NCBI RefSeq assembly: GCF_900104145.1
Contig: NZ_FNLB01000007.1
Span: 124,001-188,000, forward strand
Direction: 5' to 3'
DNA from: Pseudovibrio sp. Tun.PSC04-5.I4
Lineage (GTDB): Bacteria; Pseudomonadota; Alphaproteobacteria; Rhizobiales; Stappiaceae
DNA length: 64,000 nt
Made by a program: the position numbers and the translations under genes. Within the stretch, counting starts at the first letter, position 1; every line of letters begins with the position of its first letter. The notes beneath the pieces were generated by a model. It did no database searches. It was not told the DNA's origin and worked only from the letters and a program-made list of their open reading frames with translations. Positions 26,284 through 36,092 of this stretch are shown one piece after another.

Positions 26284-26370
26284 TACTTGCTTTCAGAATT
26301 GCGGGCTTTGCTGTCGGTCGCCACAGCGTAGAAAGTTGGAGATGGGCATGGCTACTTCGAGATCTCGTTG

Positions 26371-26409
26371 GGCAATGAGCTGCCGTTGGGTATTTCCATC
26401 AAGGGTTGA
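26371..26409 (+). repeat. Dispersed imperfect repeat, copy B
   Basis: It runs GGCAATGAGCTGCCGTTGGG through TTTCCATCAAGGGTTGA and is located in the gap between the phosphatase and DUF1330 genes. It matches copies A and C over most of its length. Confidence 0.55.
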
Positions 26410-26544
26410 GACAAACTCAGAGAGACGCTGCAGTGGTCTCTGCGTGGCGAACTCTTCTCGCTCCAATAATTGCGCGAGAATTAATTGGGACGCGAGCCTA
26501 AGAGCCCAAAGTTACCGATGCTGCATTGCTTGCAAACGGCTGCT

Positions 26545-26895
26545 TTAAGGGGCCTTAAATTCTGTAGAGTTAGTCGTGAAGTAATTGGATTTCACCACGC
26601 TTTCAGTCTCAAAATGACCAGGTATAACTGCCGAAAAACCTTCGACCACTTGGTCCCTGAATTCTGCTAACTCAGCCATTTCTGAGGAGTGATAGAATTT
26701 CAATGCCGCTTCAAAGCTGCCAAATCTGTATATCACCATATTTTCGTAAGAGGTTGACCCACTTAGCGCTTTAATCGGACTAGCTACGATGAGCTCGCCT
26801 TTGTACTTTTCTACAATAGGAAGCGACATCGGGCCTAGTTCGCCGATACGAGATCTATCAATAATATTGTAATGGTGAAGTACATAACCAGCCAT
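26545..26895 (-). CDS. DUF1330 family protein
   Basis: 116 residues from the ATG at 26895 (AGGA 8 nt upstream); a longer open frame to 27027 has no family similarity. The ferredoxin-like alpha+beta dimeric barrel signature is visible: MAGYVLHHYNIIDRS, YKGELIVASP and ENMVIYRFGSFEAALKFYHS followed by EFRDQVVEG. Function of the family is unknown; related barrels act as monooxygenases or stress proteins. It is monocistronic. Confidence 0.82.
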   Translation of the reverse strand: MAGYVLHHYNIIDRSRIGELGPMSLPIVEKYKGELIVASPIKALSGSTSYENMVIYRFGSFEAALKFYHSSEMAELAEFRDQVVEGFSAVIPGHFETESVVKSNYFTTNSTEFKAP

Positions 26896-27381
26896 CTGAT
26901 GTTTCCTAGTTTGATTGTTTAACGCAACGCGTACAGTAATTGTTCCGACATGCACAACCAGAGCCCAAATGGCGGCAAAGTCCGCACAGGGTCCATGGAC
27001 CGCGCTTAAGTGGATTGTCGTCCACACCTAAGGCCTCTTGGAAACGCACACAATCAGAAATAGCAAGAACGTAAAACCGGTGAGACCCCTGTACTGAGGC
27101 AAACGACAGGTATGGTCACACTGCTATGTGGCAGGAAGGTTTAGAAGTTCGGGCCAACAGCTGCCACTCAGGTGGTTCCATCAGGGGTTGACACACGCTC
27201 ACCCGGAGGCTTCTACAGTAGCTCTTATGGGCGATATGGAATTACTCAACTGACCATTTGCTGACATTCGAGCTGTCTCAGGGCAAGTCTAGTCAGAGCG
27301 AGGTTGCAACTTCAGCTCGATCTCAGTCGCCTTGTTGTTGAAAGGTGGAAAGCAGACATTCGTTCTGGTGCAATTGCGAAA
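26896..27381. other. Intergenic region with dispersed repeat copy C
   Basis: About 490 bp upstream of the DUF1330 gene up to the IS256 left end. It contains repeat copy C at 27152-27191. No gene was supported. Confidence 0.4.
27152..27191 (+). repeat. Dispersed imperfect repeat, copy C
   Basis: It runs GGCCAACAGCTGCCACTCAG through TTCCATCAGGGGTTGA and is the third member of the family found within 1.6 kb. Confidence 0.55.
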
Positions 27382-28764
27382 GAGCTAACCGCAAAAGTTG
27401 GTGATGGGTTTCACGCGGCGTGATTATGGTTTGCATCACTCTCGATGCCATTTGTGAAGATGACACCCTGTATTATCTTAGGCAATTGATTTTTGCCTCT
27501 CAATTTCTGCCAGCGCTTCTCCGCTGCCTTGATCAGCATGAAGACCATTGGCATTGCAGTATCCCGGGAGAGGCAATTCTTGGTCTGCCTTGTTCTGTGG
27601 CGCACAGTTGCAAAGGTTGATTCAATTGGATTGGTGGTTCTGATATGCCCCCAATGCTCAGCAGGAAAGTCATAAAAAGCCAGCAACTCAACCCTGTCTT
27701 TCAGCAGGCACTGCGTGGCCTTGGGGTATTTAACCTCAAATTTCTCTATGAAAAGACCAAAAGCCGTCTCTGCATCTGCACGATTTTCCGCCATCCAGAT
27801 ATCCTGTAGATCTTTTTTCGCTTTGGCTTGCAAGGACTTAGGCATTTTGCTTAGGACGTTCATTGTCTTGTGGACCCAGCAGCGTTGAGCTTTTGTTGTG
27901 CCAAAGACTTCCCGCAATGCCGCCCAGAACCCCAGAGCACCATCTCCCACTGCTAATTTCGGTTCGATCTGCAGGCCACGAGCTTTGAGAGCAAGCAATA
28001 GTTCCCGCCAGCTCTGAGTGTCTTCCCGGTAGCCATCATCAAAGCCAATCAGCTCTTTCTTGCCTTCCGGTGTTGCCCCGATCAACACCAGAATACAGCG
28101 ACTTTCCCGCTCTCCCCGAGCTTTCAGATAGATGCCGTCTGCCCACATATAAACGTAGTTGCGCGCTGACAGGTCTCTGGTTTTCCACTCTTCCCATAAA
28201 GATCGCCAGCTTTTGACAAGGCCGCGGATGACATCCGGCGAAAGGTTGGGAGCATCAACACCCAACAAAGCACTTAAAGCTTGCTGAACATCATTGGTGG
28301 AAACTCCACGCAAGTAGAGAGCCGGGATCAACTCATCAAGACTGGTTGAGCGGCGCAGATAATTAGGTAACAGATTGGAATGGTGCCGAATTTTCTCTTC
28401 GCTCGTCTCATCTCGATCCCGAATGCGTGGTTTTCTGACCGTCACAGGCCCAATGCCAGTCTGGATCTCGCGTTCTGGCAAATGACCATGCCGGACCACT
28501 CGCTGGCGGCCATCTGGTAATTTCAAGTCTGAGTAAAGCGAAAGAACACTCACCACTTCACTCTCAATCGCTGCTTGCAAAAGTTGCTGTGCACCTGAGC
28601 GCAAAACTTCCGTAAGCGCATCTTGAAATTCACCTGGCTGCACAAGCGGGATAACTGTATCTTCTGTCATAGGCGTATCAGCTCCTCTGGAGTCAAAAGC
28701 AAGCGTCGAACACTTGCTATGATACGCCGCACTTCAATCCGTCACCAACTTTTACCGCTAGCTC
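27382..28764 (-). mobile_element. IS256-family element, copy A
   Basis: Terminal repeats begin GAGCTAACCGCAAAAGTTGG at 27382 and end in a matching CCAACTTTTACCGCTAGCTC at 28764. It truncates an IS30 transposase on its right; flanking bases do not repeat, so its left neighbour was later changed. Confidence 0.88.
27411..28670 (-). CDS. IS256-family (mutator-type) transposase
   Basis: 419 residues. DDE-type mutator transposase with RSTSLDELIPALYLRGVSTN, first Asp region YVYMWADGIYLKARGERESR, second Asp LAVGDGALGFWAALREVFG, the CxxH region QRCWVHKTMNVLSKMPKS and the Glu region GHIRTTNPIESTFATVRHRT. It looks complete. A near-identical copy is at 47557-48816 and a truncated one at 34300-35243. Confidence 0.93.
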   Translation of the reverse strand: MTEDTVIPLVQPGEFQDALTEVLRSGAQQLLQAAIESEVVSVLSLYSDLKLPDGRQRVVRHGHLPEREIQTGIGPVTVRKPRIRDRDETSEEKIRHHSNLLPNYLRRSTSLDELIPALYLRGVSTNDVQQALSALLGVDAPNLSPDVIRGLVKSWRSLWEEWKTRDLSARNYVYMWADGIYLKARGERESRCILVLIGATPEGKKELIGFDDGYREDTQSWRELLLALKARGLQIEPKLAVGDGALGFWAALREVFGTTKAQRCWVHKTMNVLSKMPKSLQAKAKKDLQDIWMAENRADAETAFGLFIEKFEVKYPKATQCLLKDRVELLAFYDFPAEHWGHIRTTNPIESTFATVRHRTRQTKNCLSRDTAMPMVFMLIKAAEKRWQKLRGKNQLPKIIQGVIFTNGIESDANHNHAA

Positions 28765-29500
28765 TCACGAAGCCATATATCAGTCTTTGTTCATTCAGGG
28801 CCGCGGTGCGCTGCGCCGTGAGCTTGTCGCATGTCTGCGTTCTGGCCGTGCCCTTCGCGTTCCCAGAGCGCGGCGAAAGGGTAAAGGGAGGGCATTTGTG
28901 TCTGACGAGATCATGATCAGTGAACGGCCTGCTGAGGTAGCAGATCGAGCAGTTCCAGGTCATTGGGAGGGCGATTTGATCTTGGGCTTGAAGAGCTCTG
29001 CCATTGGTACTCTCGTGGAACGAAAAACTCGCTTTACTCTTCTGCTTCACCTGCCACCGATGCCGGGCCATGGAACGAGCCCGCGACAGAAGAACGGCCC
29101 AGCCCTTGCTGGGCATGGCGCTGATGCTGTTCGGGACGCAATTGCAAAATCCATCCAGGATTTGCCCGAACATCTGCGCAGATCACTCACATGGGATCAG
29201 GGCGCTGAAATGGCGCAGCATGAAAGGTTAACATCTGAGACCGGGATCGACGTTTACTTCTGTGACCCCCAAAGCCCCTGGCAACGCGGCAGTAACGAGA
29301 ACACCAATGGCCTGCTGCGCCAATACTTCCCGAAAGGCACAGATCTAAGCGCTCATGGTGTGGAAGAGCTGGAAGCAGTCGCCCATGCCCTCAACGGCCG
29401 CCCAAGAAAAACGCTTGGGTGGAAAACACCCGCAGAAGCATTGGAAGAAGTCTTAGGTTGAATTATAAACCAGACATTGCGACGACCGATTGAATCCGCC
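28765..29500 (+). pseudogene. IS30-family element, 5' part removed by IS256
   Basis: The transposase frame, open from SHEAIYQSLFIQGRGALRRE to a stop at 29461, is the C-terminal half (catalytic core with VPGHWEGDLILGLKSSAIGT, YFCDPQSPWQRGSNENTNG). The stretch 28787-29461 appears identical in protein sequence to the intact IS30 at 32781-34239. The right terminal repeat is complete at 29474-29500. The upstream part is lost at the IS256 junction. It lies in the same IS3 target site as the intact copy but in opposite orientation. Confidence 0.9.
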
Positions 29501-30118
29501 TTGGCTTCCCCTATCGGAGTGGTGGATCAACCCAGGAACCGGGCCTCTGCGTCCCAGAGCCATCTCGAGGGCGGCACAGCAAAGCTCGGCGCGCATGTGA
29601 TCCTCCATCGCCCAACCGACGATCTCACGCGTGGCCATGTCCTTCACACCAGCCAGATAAAGCCAGCCCTCGTCCGTGTCGATATACGTGATGTCGGCCA
29701 GCCAAACCGTATTAGGTGTCTGGCTATGGAACTTCTGTTCCAGCAGGTTTGGGGAAGGCTTCAGCTTATGATTGCTGTCCGTCGTGATTGGCTTTCTACG
29801 CTTGCGAATAAGCGGAGAAACCTTATTTTCCTTCATTATTCTGGCCACGCGTCGTTCAGAAACGACCTCATCCGCAGCTAGAAGATCCCGATGAATACGC
29901 TTTGATCCATAGTATTTTTTACTGACCCTGAAGAAGGTTTTAATCTTGGGAAGCAACTCCTGATCTCGGACCTCACGATTGGCTTGACGTTGATCGCGTG
30001 CAGGCTGACTGGCTGGAAAGCCGTAGAACCAACCCCGGGATATCTCCAGAAGCAAACATAATGTGGAAACCGCATATTGCGCTTTATGGGCAGTCACGAA
30101 AGCACGCTTGTTCGTCAT
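29501..30118 (-). pseudogene. IS3-family OrfB, cut by IS30 insertion
   Basis: The frame MTNKRAFVTAHKAQYAV through WLADITYIDTDEGWLYLAGV and RRGPVPGLIHHSDRGSQ is an IS3 integrase-type transposase (first Asp ADIT, second Asp HSDRGSQ). It stops making sense at 29500, where the IS30 repeat begins, so the C-terminal Glu domain is lost. The ATG overlaps the orfA stop (ATGA). Confidence 0.88.
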
Positions 30119-30411
30119 GGTTTCACCGCCCGCGTTGCGAAAAAAGCGGATGCTTTGTGCAAAATCTCCACTTCCTCAGCAAGCCGCTTGTTGTCTTTGC
30201 GAAGGCGAACCAATTCAGCCGCATCGGCTTGCAGACGCCGTTTGGCTTCAACTGAGCCAAACGCCTCTATCTCTAGCCGCCACGTCTTCAGCTGTGTACC
30301 CGTAATCCCGAGCTCCTTGGCAACGCTGCCTTGCGTCGCCCCAGGCTCGTACAATCTCTCAATTGCCGCTGCCTTATAATCGTCTGTGTACTTCCGTCGC
30401 TGTTGTCCCAT
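30115..30411 (-). CDS. IS3-family OrfA
   Basis: 98-residue HTH protein (KYTDDYKAAAIERLYEPGAT, GSVAKELGITGTQLKTWR) with a C-terminal leucine-zipper-like LVRLRKDNKRLAEEVEILHK. A T-run in its last codons (GCTTTTTTCGC) is a possible frameshift site for OrfAB. The element's end TGTCCGGGAACAGGGACGAA lies at 30450-30469. Confidence 0.88.
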   Translation of the reverse strand: MGQQRRKYTDDYKAAAIERLYEPGATQGSVAKELGITGTQLKTWRLEIEAFGSVEAKRRLQADAAELVRLRKDNKRLAEEVEILHKASAFFATRAVKP

Positions 30412-30469
30412 TTGGTGCCCCTTTCACGGACAGGGGTAAAGTACCCCAATGTCCGGGAACAGGGACGAA

Positions 30470-30820
30470 GTTCAGCCGATCAGCAGTCTGTTTAAATGGC
30501 ATTAAGTAGATCTTCTGAAAGGGAAATTTCAGAAAAGATACTCCACGTCAGGGGATACTGCAACAACGCCTTTCAGCACCAGCGTACTGTTTTAGAGCTC
30601 CCACCAATGCGTAGTTTCATTGTGCTTTTCTGGAAGCCCAATGTCCTGACGAAGTGCGTTGCGTCCAGGAGGTAATGGTCTGACGGGTTTTTGCAACAGA
30701 CCAGCAGTAAATTTTTTCATGATGAAGTAGATTGATTGAAGAATAGACATGAGCTCATAAGCGCATATATAGATGGATCAAGGAAATGAAACATATCAAA
30801 ACACTATATGAAGGAATTTC
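30470..30820. other. Upstream region of the LysR gene, no other gene
   Basis: About 350 bp between an IS3 end and the LysR start. It is AT-rich near the gene (promoter expected), with short unassignable IS-like pieces such as CTGCAACAACGCC near 30560. No ORF is supported. Confidence 0.3.
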
Positions 30821-31750
30821 ATGATAATCCCAGCTAGTGCGATACCATCTCTCCAGTGCCTTCGCGCTTTTCTAGCAGTCGCCCAGCTTGGAAACTTCAC
30901 CCATGCAGCTGAAGCTTTGGGGCTTACACAAACAGCCGTTAGTCATCAAATAGCGCAGTTAGAAACCCACATTGGTGCCCCCGTCTTTGTTCGCAATCGG
31001 CCAAATGTACAGCTTACCGATCTAGGAAAAAAACTTCTTCCTAAGGTAGAAGTCGGATTGAGCGGCGTTTGGGATGCATTCAAAGAGGCACAGAACTCCG
31101 ATAAAACACAGCCTATCGTGGTTTCATCCTCACCCGAATTTTGCACACAATGGTTGGCACCTCGACTTGAGAAATTCTTTAATTTGTTTCCGTCGATTAG
31201 TTTGAACATGATCCTTGAGTATCGACGAGCTGACCTCGTATCGGGTGAAGTAGATGCCGCAGTATGGCTTGGAGCAGGTAATAAAGATTTATCCGCGACT
31301 AGACTTGGGGTAGAAGAAGATTTTGCTGTCTGTTCACCAGAACTGGCCCAAAGCTTACCTAAACGGAATGCAAGGTCCGTCGCACCTTTGCTCCAATATG
31401 TTGGAGCCCGGCACACTGTTCTCGATTGGGAGCGCTGGTTTCAACAGATATATGGTGACCAATTGGTTGCGAAAGTGGCCCAGCCTAAAATTGAATATGG
31501 CCCGGTATTTGATACGTTTCCCGATATGATAGCTGCCTGCAAGCGCAGCGAAGGTTTTGCGCTTGTTCGCTCGTCTCTGGTGGCGAATGAGCTTTCCACC
31601 GGACAACTAAAACGCTGTTTCATTGAGTCTGTTACCTCAGATCTACACTACCATATCGTAACACTACCCAAAGCCAAATGCAGATCTGAAGTTGAGCAGT
31701 TCCGGCAATGGATTGTTGCAGAAGCAGCGTCGGGGCAAGTTGTGCACTAA
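30821..31750 (+). CDS. LysR-family transcriptional regulator (GcvA-like)
   Basis: 309 residues. The N-terminal winged HTH is LQCLRAFLAVAQLGNFTHAA then EALGLTQTAVSHQIAQLE. A type II periplasmic-fold effector domain follows (PIVVSSSPEFCTQWLAPRLE, LNMILEYRRADLVSGEVDAA). The N-terminus with PSLQCLRAFLAVA resembles GcvA/AmpR-type regulators. GAAGGAA precedes the ATG. LysR proteins usually control a divergent gene; none survives, since IS debris flanks both sides, so its target is unknown. Confidence 0.9.
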   Translation: MIIPASAIPSLQCLRAFLAVAQLGNFTHAAEALGLTQTAVSHQIAQLETHIGAPVFVRNRPNVQLTDLGKKLLPKVEVGLSGVWDAFKEAQNSDKTQPIVVSSSPEFCTQWLAPRLEKFFNLFPSISLNMILEYRRADLVSGEVDAAVWLGAGNKDLSATRLGVEEDFAVCSPELAQSLPKRNARSVAPLLQYVGARHTVLDWERWFQQIYGDQLVAKVAQPKIEYGPVFDTFPDMIAACKRSEGFALVRSSLVANELSTGQLKRCFIESVTSDLHYHIVTLPKAKCRSEVEQFRQWIVAEAASGQVVH

Positions 31751-31779
31751 ATTGCCGTTGTACAACACGGCTCCTACCT

Positions 31780-32250
31780 GGCGTTGTTGCGGAATGTAAA
31801 TTCAGTTTACAGCTCACCCTTAACCGCTTAACTCAGGTCGCGTTTACGCGTTCGAACGTCGCACGTCCGAGGGCGGCCATTGTGTTGAGGACGGCGACGT
31901 TAATCTTAGCCTCCGTCTTCTGATTTTCCAACTTACGGGACTTGAGTGTGGTCCCGATGTCTTGTTTGTAACGCCCCATTAAGGTCTCCCCTCGTGAGCG
32001 CCGCCCGTATCCTTTCTGCTTCTGCCAACCCATTCTGCCATATTCCTCTATGAGCAGAATATCCCGGTCACGTGCAGTGGGAGTGGTCGCAGCCTCAAGG
32101 CTGGGGACTGCTGTTTTGGGCGGTGGTATGACGATTTCAACGCCTTCATAACGGTCCGCTATTTCCTGTCGTGTTGGGAAGCCATCATAAGCACCATCAC
32201 CAAGGAACGTGGCAACCGGACCCCCAACTTGGTCCAGCATATCCGATACA
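31780..32250 (-). pseudogene. IS5-family remnant, 3' half of transposase
   Basis: An open frame from ~32243 to 31833 covers DQVGGPVATFLGDGAYDGF, the Glu motif RSRGETLMGRYKQDIGTT and a C-terminus ending FERVNAT. The end repeat GGCGTTGTTGC lies at 31780. The N-terminal half including the first Asp is missing, cut by an IS256 end at 32251. Confidence 0.85.
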
Positions 32251-32426
32251 GAGCTAACCGCAAAAGTTAGTGATGGGCTTCACGCGGCGTGAATTTGATT
32301 TGCATCACTCTCAATGCCATTTGTGAAGATGACACCCTGTATTATTTTGGGCAACTGATTTTTGCCTCTCAATTTCTGCCAGCGCTTTTCAGCTGCCTTG
32401 ATCAGCATGAAGACCATTGGCTGGAG
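32251..32426 (-). pseudogene. IS256-family left-end remnant
   Basis: It begins with the IS256 terminal GAGCTAACCGCAAAAGTTAG and encodes the transposase C-terminus (MVFMLIKAAEKRWQKLRGKN, LPKIIQGVIFTNGIESDANQ). It is cut at 32426 by an IS3-family end. Confidence 0.85.
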
Positions 32427-32780
32427 TTCGTCCCTGATCCCGGACAATCGAGTATTGGAGTTCACCCCGATTTCCGGACAGTTTGATTAAACCCGTTATG
32501 CTGTCATATTCCAAGCCCTTTGTTCAAATGCCTGATAAGGCGTTTTGTAGCCGATAGCCGAATGTCTATGCTGACGGTTATAGAATACCTCAATGTAGTC
32601 GAAGATGGCCGCCTTAGCCTGCTCCCTTGTCAGGAACCTGGTGCGGTGAACCAGTTCTTTTTTCAAGGAGGCAAAGAAACTCTCCATGGGAGCATTGTCG
32701 AGACATTGACCTTTTCGGCTCATTGACTGGGTGATGCCAGCTTGTCGTAGAAGTTTGCGATACTCCTCACTTGCATATTG

Positions 32781-34239
32781 GGCGGATTCAATCGGTCGTC
32801 GCAATGTCTGGTTTATATTTCAACCTAAGACTTCTTCCAATGCTTCTGCGGGTGTTTTCCACCCAAGCGTTTTTCTTGGGCGGCCGTTGAGGGCATGGGC
32901 GACTGCTTCCAGCTCTTCCACACCATGAGCGCTTAGATCTGTGCCTTTCGGGAAGTATTGGCGCAGCAGGCCATTGGTGTTCTCGTTACTGCCGCGTTGC
33001 CAGGGGCTTTGGGGGTCACAGAAGTAAACGTCGATCCCGGTCTCAGATGTTAACCTTTCATGCTGCGCCATTTCAGCGCCCTGATCCCATGTGAGTGATC
33101 TGCGCAGATGTTCGGGCAAATCCTGGATGGATTTTGCAATTGCGTCCCGAACAGCATCAGCGCCATGCCCAGCAAGGGCTGGGCCGTTCTTCTGTCGCGG
33201 GCTCGTTCCATGGCCCGGCATCGGTGGCAGGTGAAGCAGAAGAGTAAAGCGAGTTTTTCGTTCCACGAGAGTACCAATGGCAGAGCTCTTCAAGCCCAAG
33301 ATCAAATCGCCCTCCCAATGACCTGGAACTGCTCGATCTGCTACCTCAGCAGGCCGTTCACTGATCATGATCTCGTCAGACACAAATGCCCTCCCTTTAC
33401 CCTTTCGCCGCGCTCTGGGAACGCGAAGGGCACGGCCAGAACGCAGACATGCGACAAGCTCACGGCGCAGCGCACCGCGGCCCTGAATGAACAAAGACTG
33501 ATATATGGCTTCGTGACTGATACGCATCAAAGGATCATCCGGATAATCCAGCGGCAGGCGGCGCGCAATTTGCTCTGGGCTCCAGGCCGAGGCCCATTTG
33601 CGGTGTTGGCGACGCACCGAACGCCGCTTTGTCCAGCGCACCTCTGGACCTGCAACAATATCCCCATCAGGGCTCGCGATCTGGCCTGACAACCGATCTT
33701 CAACATATTGTCGCAATGTGTCGTTCAGGGCCAGCTTTGTTGCCCTGGGCCGACGTGCGGCACGATTTGCGTGCCATTGCGCTGTGGTCGCGCGATACTC
33801 AAAACTGCCGCTGCGGGTTGCTGCGTTCCTCCGCAACTCTCTGGAAACTGTAGAAGCAGCTCTCCCAATTTTACGAGCTATCGCACTGATGCTGAGACCT
33901 TGGGCAAGGAAAATTGCAATCTCTTCACGTTCCTCAAAACGGAGGTATCGCCCCGATAGTGGCGGCGCAGAACTAGAATAATGTGATGGCGGCATGCCTC
34001 CGGCCTCTCGAAACCAACGACTGCCAACGGGGGCAGACGCACCAACTTGAACTGCGGCCTCTTCGCTGGAAATACCCTTCTCAATCAATCGCCAGAACAA
34101 AACCTGCAGCGCCCGATGCGCTGCCTTTGGGCGACCAGGCGAACTCACCTTTACTCGACCACTTCGATCCGAAGCTCGTTTGCGTATCGTCATCACAATC
34201 TCCATTTTATGAACATTGCGACGACCGATTGAATCCGCC
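32781..34239 (-). mobile_element. IS30-family element, intact, with TTG target duplication
   Basis: Perfect 27-bp inverted repeats at 32781-32807 (starting GGCGGATTCAATCGG) and 34213-34239 enclose one transposase gene. TTG is duplicated at 32778-32780 and 34240-34242. The element sits in an IS3-family orfB and restores that frame when removed. Confidence 0.93.
32820..34193 (-). CDS. IS30-family transposase
   Basis: 457 residues from the ATG at 34193 (GGAG 6 nt upstream). The N-terminal HTH region is RYLRFEEREEIAIFLAQGLS then ISAIARKIGRAASTVSREL. The catalytic domain has first Asp VPGHWEGDLILG, second Asp SLTWDQGAEMAQHE and Glu WQRGSNENTNGLLRQYFPKG, the classic IS30 signature. It appears complete and recently active, because the C-terminal half of a second copy at 28787-29461 has the same protein sequence. 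Confidence 0.94.
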   Translation of the reverse strand: MTIRKRASDRSGRVKVSSPGRPKAAHRALQVLFWRLIEKGISSEEAAVQVGASAPVGSRWFREAGGMPPSHYSSSAPPLSGRYLRFEEREEIAIFLAQGLSISAIARKIGRAASTVSRELRRNAATRSGSFEYRATTAQWHANRAARRPRATKLALNDTLRQYVEDRLSGQIASPDGDIVAGPEVRWTKRRSVRRQHRKWASAWSPEQIARRLPLDYPDDPLMRISHEAIYQSLFIQGRGALRRELVACLRSGRALRVPRARRKGKGRAFVSDEIMISERPAEVADRAVPGHWEGDLILGLKSSAIGTLVERKTRFTLLLHLPPMPGHGTSPRQKNGPALAGHGADAVRDAIAKSIQDLPEHLRRSLTWDQGAEMAQHERLTSETGIDVYFCDPQSPWQRGSNENTNGLLRQYFPKGTDLSAHGVEELEAVAHALNGRPRKTLGWKTPAEALEEVLG

Positions 34240-34296
34240 TTGACTGCCGCGATCGGAATGATGAATAAGGCCAGCAACAGTCCCTCGTCGTGCCAA

Positions 34297-35272
34297 CGCC
34301 CCGTTCAACCAGCCTTGATGAATTGATCCCAACGCTCCATTTGCGTGGGGTTTCTACCAATGATGTTCAGCAAGCTTTGAGTGCTTTGTTGGGTGTTGAT
34401 GCTCCCAACCTTTCACCGGATGTCATTCGCGGTCTTGTCAAAAGCTGGCGATCTTTATGGGAGGAGTGGAAAACCAGAGACCTGTCAGCGCGCAACTACG
34501 TTTATATGTGGGCAGACGGCATCTATCTGAAAGCTCGGGGAGAGCGGGAAAGTCGCTGTATTCTGGTGTTGATCGGGGCAACACCGGAAGGCAAGAAAGA
34601 GCTGATTGGCTTTGATGATGGCTACCGGGAAGATACTCAGAGCTGGCGGGAGCTATTGCTTGCTCTCAAAGCTCGTGGCCTGCAGATCGAACCGAAATTA
34701 GCAGTGGGAGATGGTGCTCTGGGGTTCTGGGCGGCATTGCGGGAAATCTTTAGCACAACAAAAGCTCAACGCTGCTGGGTCCACAAGACAATGAACGTCC
34801 TAAGCAAAATGCCTAAATCCTTGCAGGTCAAAGCGAAAAAAGATCTACAGGATATCTGGATGGCAGAAAACCGTGCAGATGCTGAGGCGGCTTTTGATCT
34901 TTTCATAGACAAATTTGAGGCCAAATACCCCAAAGCCACGCAATGCCTTGCCAAGGATAGGATCGAACTGTTGGCTTTTTATGACTTTCCTGCTGAGCAT
35001 TGGGGGCATATCAGAACCACCAATCCAATTGAATCAACCTTTGCGACTGTGCGCCACAGAACAAGGCAGACCAAGAACTGCCTCTCCCGGGATACTGCAA
35101 TGCCAATGGTCTTCATGCTGATCAAGGCAGCGGAGAAGCGCTGGCAGAAATTGAGAGGCAAAAATCAATTGCCTAAGATAATACAGGGTGTCATCTTCAA
35201 AAATGGCATCGAGAGTGATGCAAACCAAAATCACGCCGCGTGAAACCCATCACCAACTTTTGCGGTTAGCTC
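34297..35272 (+). pseudogene. IS256-family element, 5' truncated
   Basis: The frame starts inside the transposase at RSTSLDELIPTLHLRGVSTN and runs to the stop at 35243; the right terminal repeat ends GGTTAGCTC at 35272. The ~100 N-terminal residues and the left end are missing. The catalytic region is intact but expression would lack the DNA-binding part. Confidence 0.9.
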
Positions 35273-35888
35273 CTATAATCGGCTGCTGAAACGACAAAAG
35301 AGCCCGGTGGTGCTCGCCTATTGCTGGAGCCATGCGAGGCGCAAACTCTATGAAGTCGCACGCAACAAAACCGCACCTATTGCCGAGGAAGGCCTGCGCC
35401 AGATTGGCGAGCTATACCAAATCGAAAAGATGATCCGGGGCCAAAGTCCTCAGGAGCGTCTGGTCGCGCGTCAGAAACACAGCAGAGCGTTAATCGAAGC
35501 CTTTGAAGAGTGGTTGAACAACCACAGGGCCAAGGTCTCCAGAAAATCACCTCTTGGAGAAGCCCTTAGTTATATTGCCAAATACTGGAATGGACTAATC
35601 CGCTTCCTTGACGATGGGCGCATAGAGCTGGACAACAATTCTGTTGAGCGCACAATCAGGCCAATAACTCTAAATCGCAAGAATGCATTATTTGCCGGTC
35701 ATGATGCTGGAGCGGAAAACTGGGCCATGATCGCTTCTCTTATTGAAACTTGCAAACTGGGTGCTATCAACCCACACACCTACCTTGCAACCACACTCAC
35801 AAAAATCGCCCAAGGCCACAAACAAAGCAAGATCAACGAACTCCTGCCCTGGAATTTTGAGGAACAAGAAAGTCAAGGTGGGCTCTAA
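35273..35888 (+). pseudogene. IS66-family transposase C-terminal part
   Basis: The frame contains YCWSHARRKLYEVARNKTAP (IS66 C-terminal catalytic segment), RFLDDGRIELDNNSVERTIR, NRKNALFAGHDAGAENWAMI and the ending ELLPWNF. The N-terminal half is removed at the IS256 junction (35272). It is a different IS66 lineage from the fragments at 7.7-8.8 kb. Confidence 0.85.
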
Positions 35889-36092
35889 ACACCGCTTACC
35901 CTTCAACGTGGAGGACGAGTTTTGAAGCTCCTTATTTGTTCGAAAATGGCAACAGCCATTATGCTGGAAACGTGGCAAATTTTACAACCAAAGATGGAAC
36001 AGTGTTGTAAAAATTTGCTACATTTAAATTTGAACCATTGCTCTGATATTCCAAGCCTTTGGAGTTGGATGAATGCCTCAGGAATACTTTAT

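Larger units (their letters stand above)
32427..34300 (-). pseudogene. IS3-family OrfB remnant interrupted by IS30
   Basis: Two pieces of one gene: 32496-32780 (YASEEYRKLLRQAGITQSMS to the stop, with Glu region DNAPMESFFASLKKELV) and 34240-34300 (ALARRGTVAGLIHHSDRGSQ). They join exactly as ...DRGSQ|YASEEY... once the IS30 at 32781-34239 and one copy of the TTG duplication are removed. The element end TTCGTCCCTGATCCCGGACA is at 32427-32446. The 5' part is lost at the IS256 junction near 34300. Confidence 0.88.

Noticed and set aside
33108..33689. Plus-strand frame of 193 codons opposite the IS30 transposase
   Set aside because: It is entirely antisense to a well-supported transposase, with composition following the complementary strand and no family similarity.
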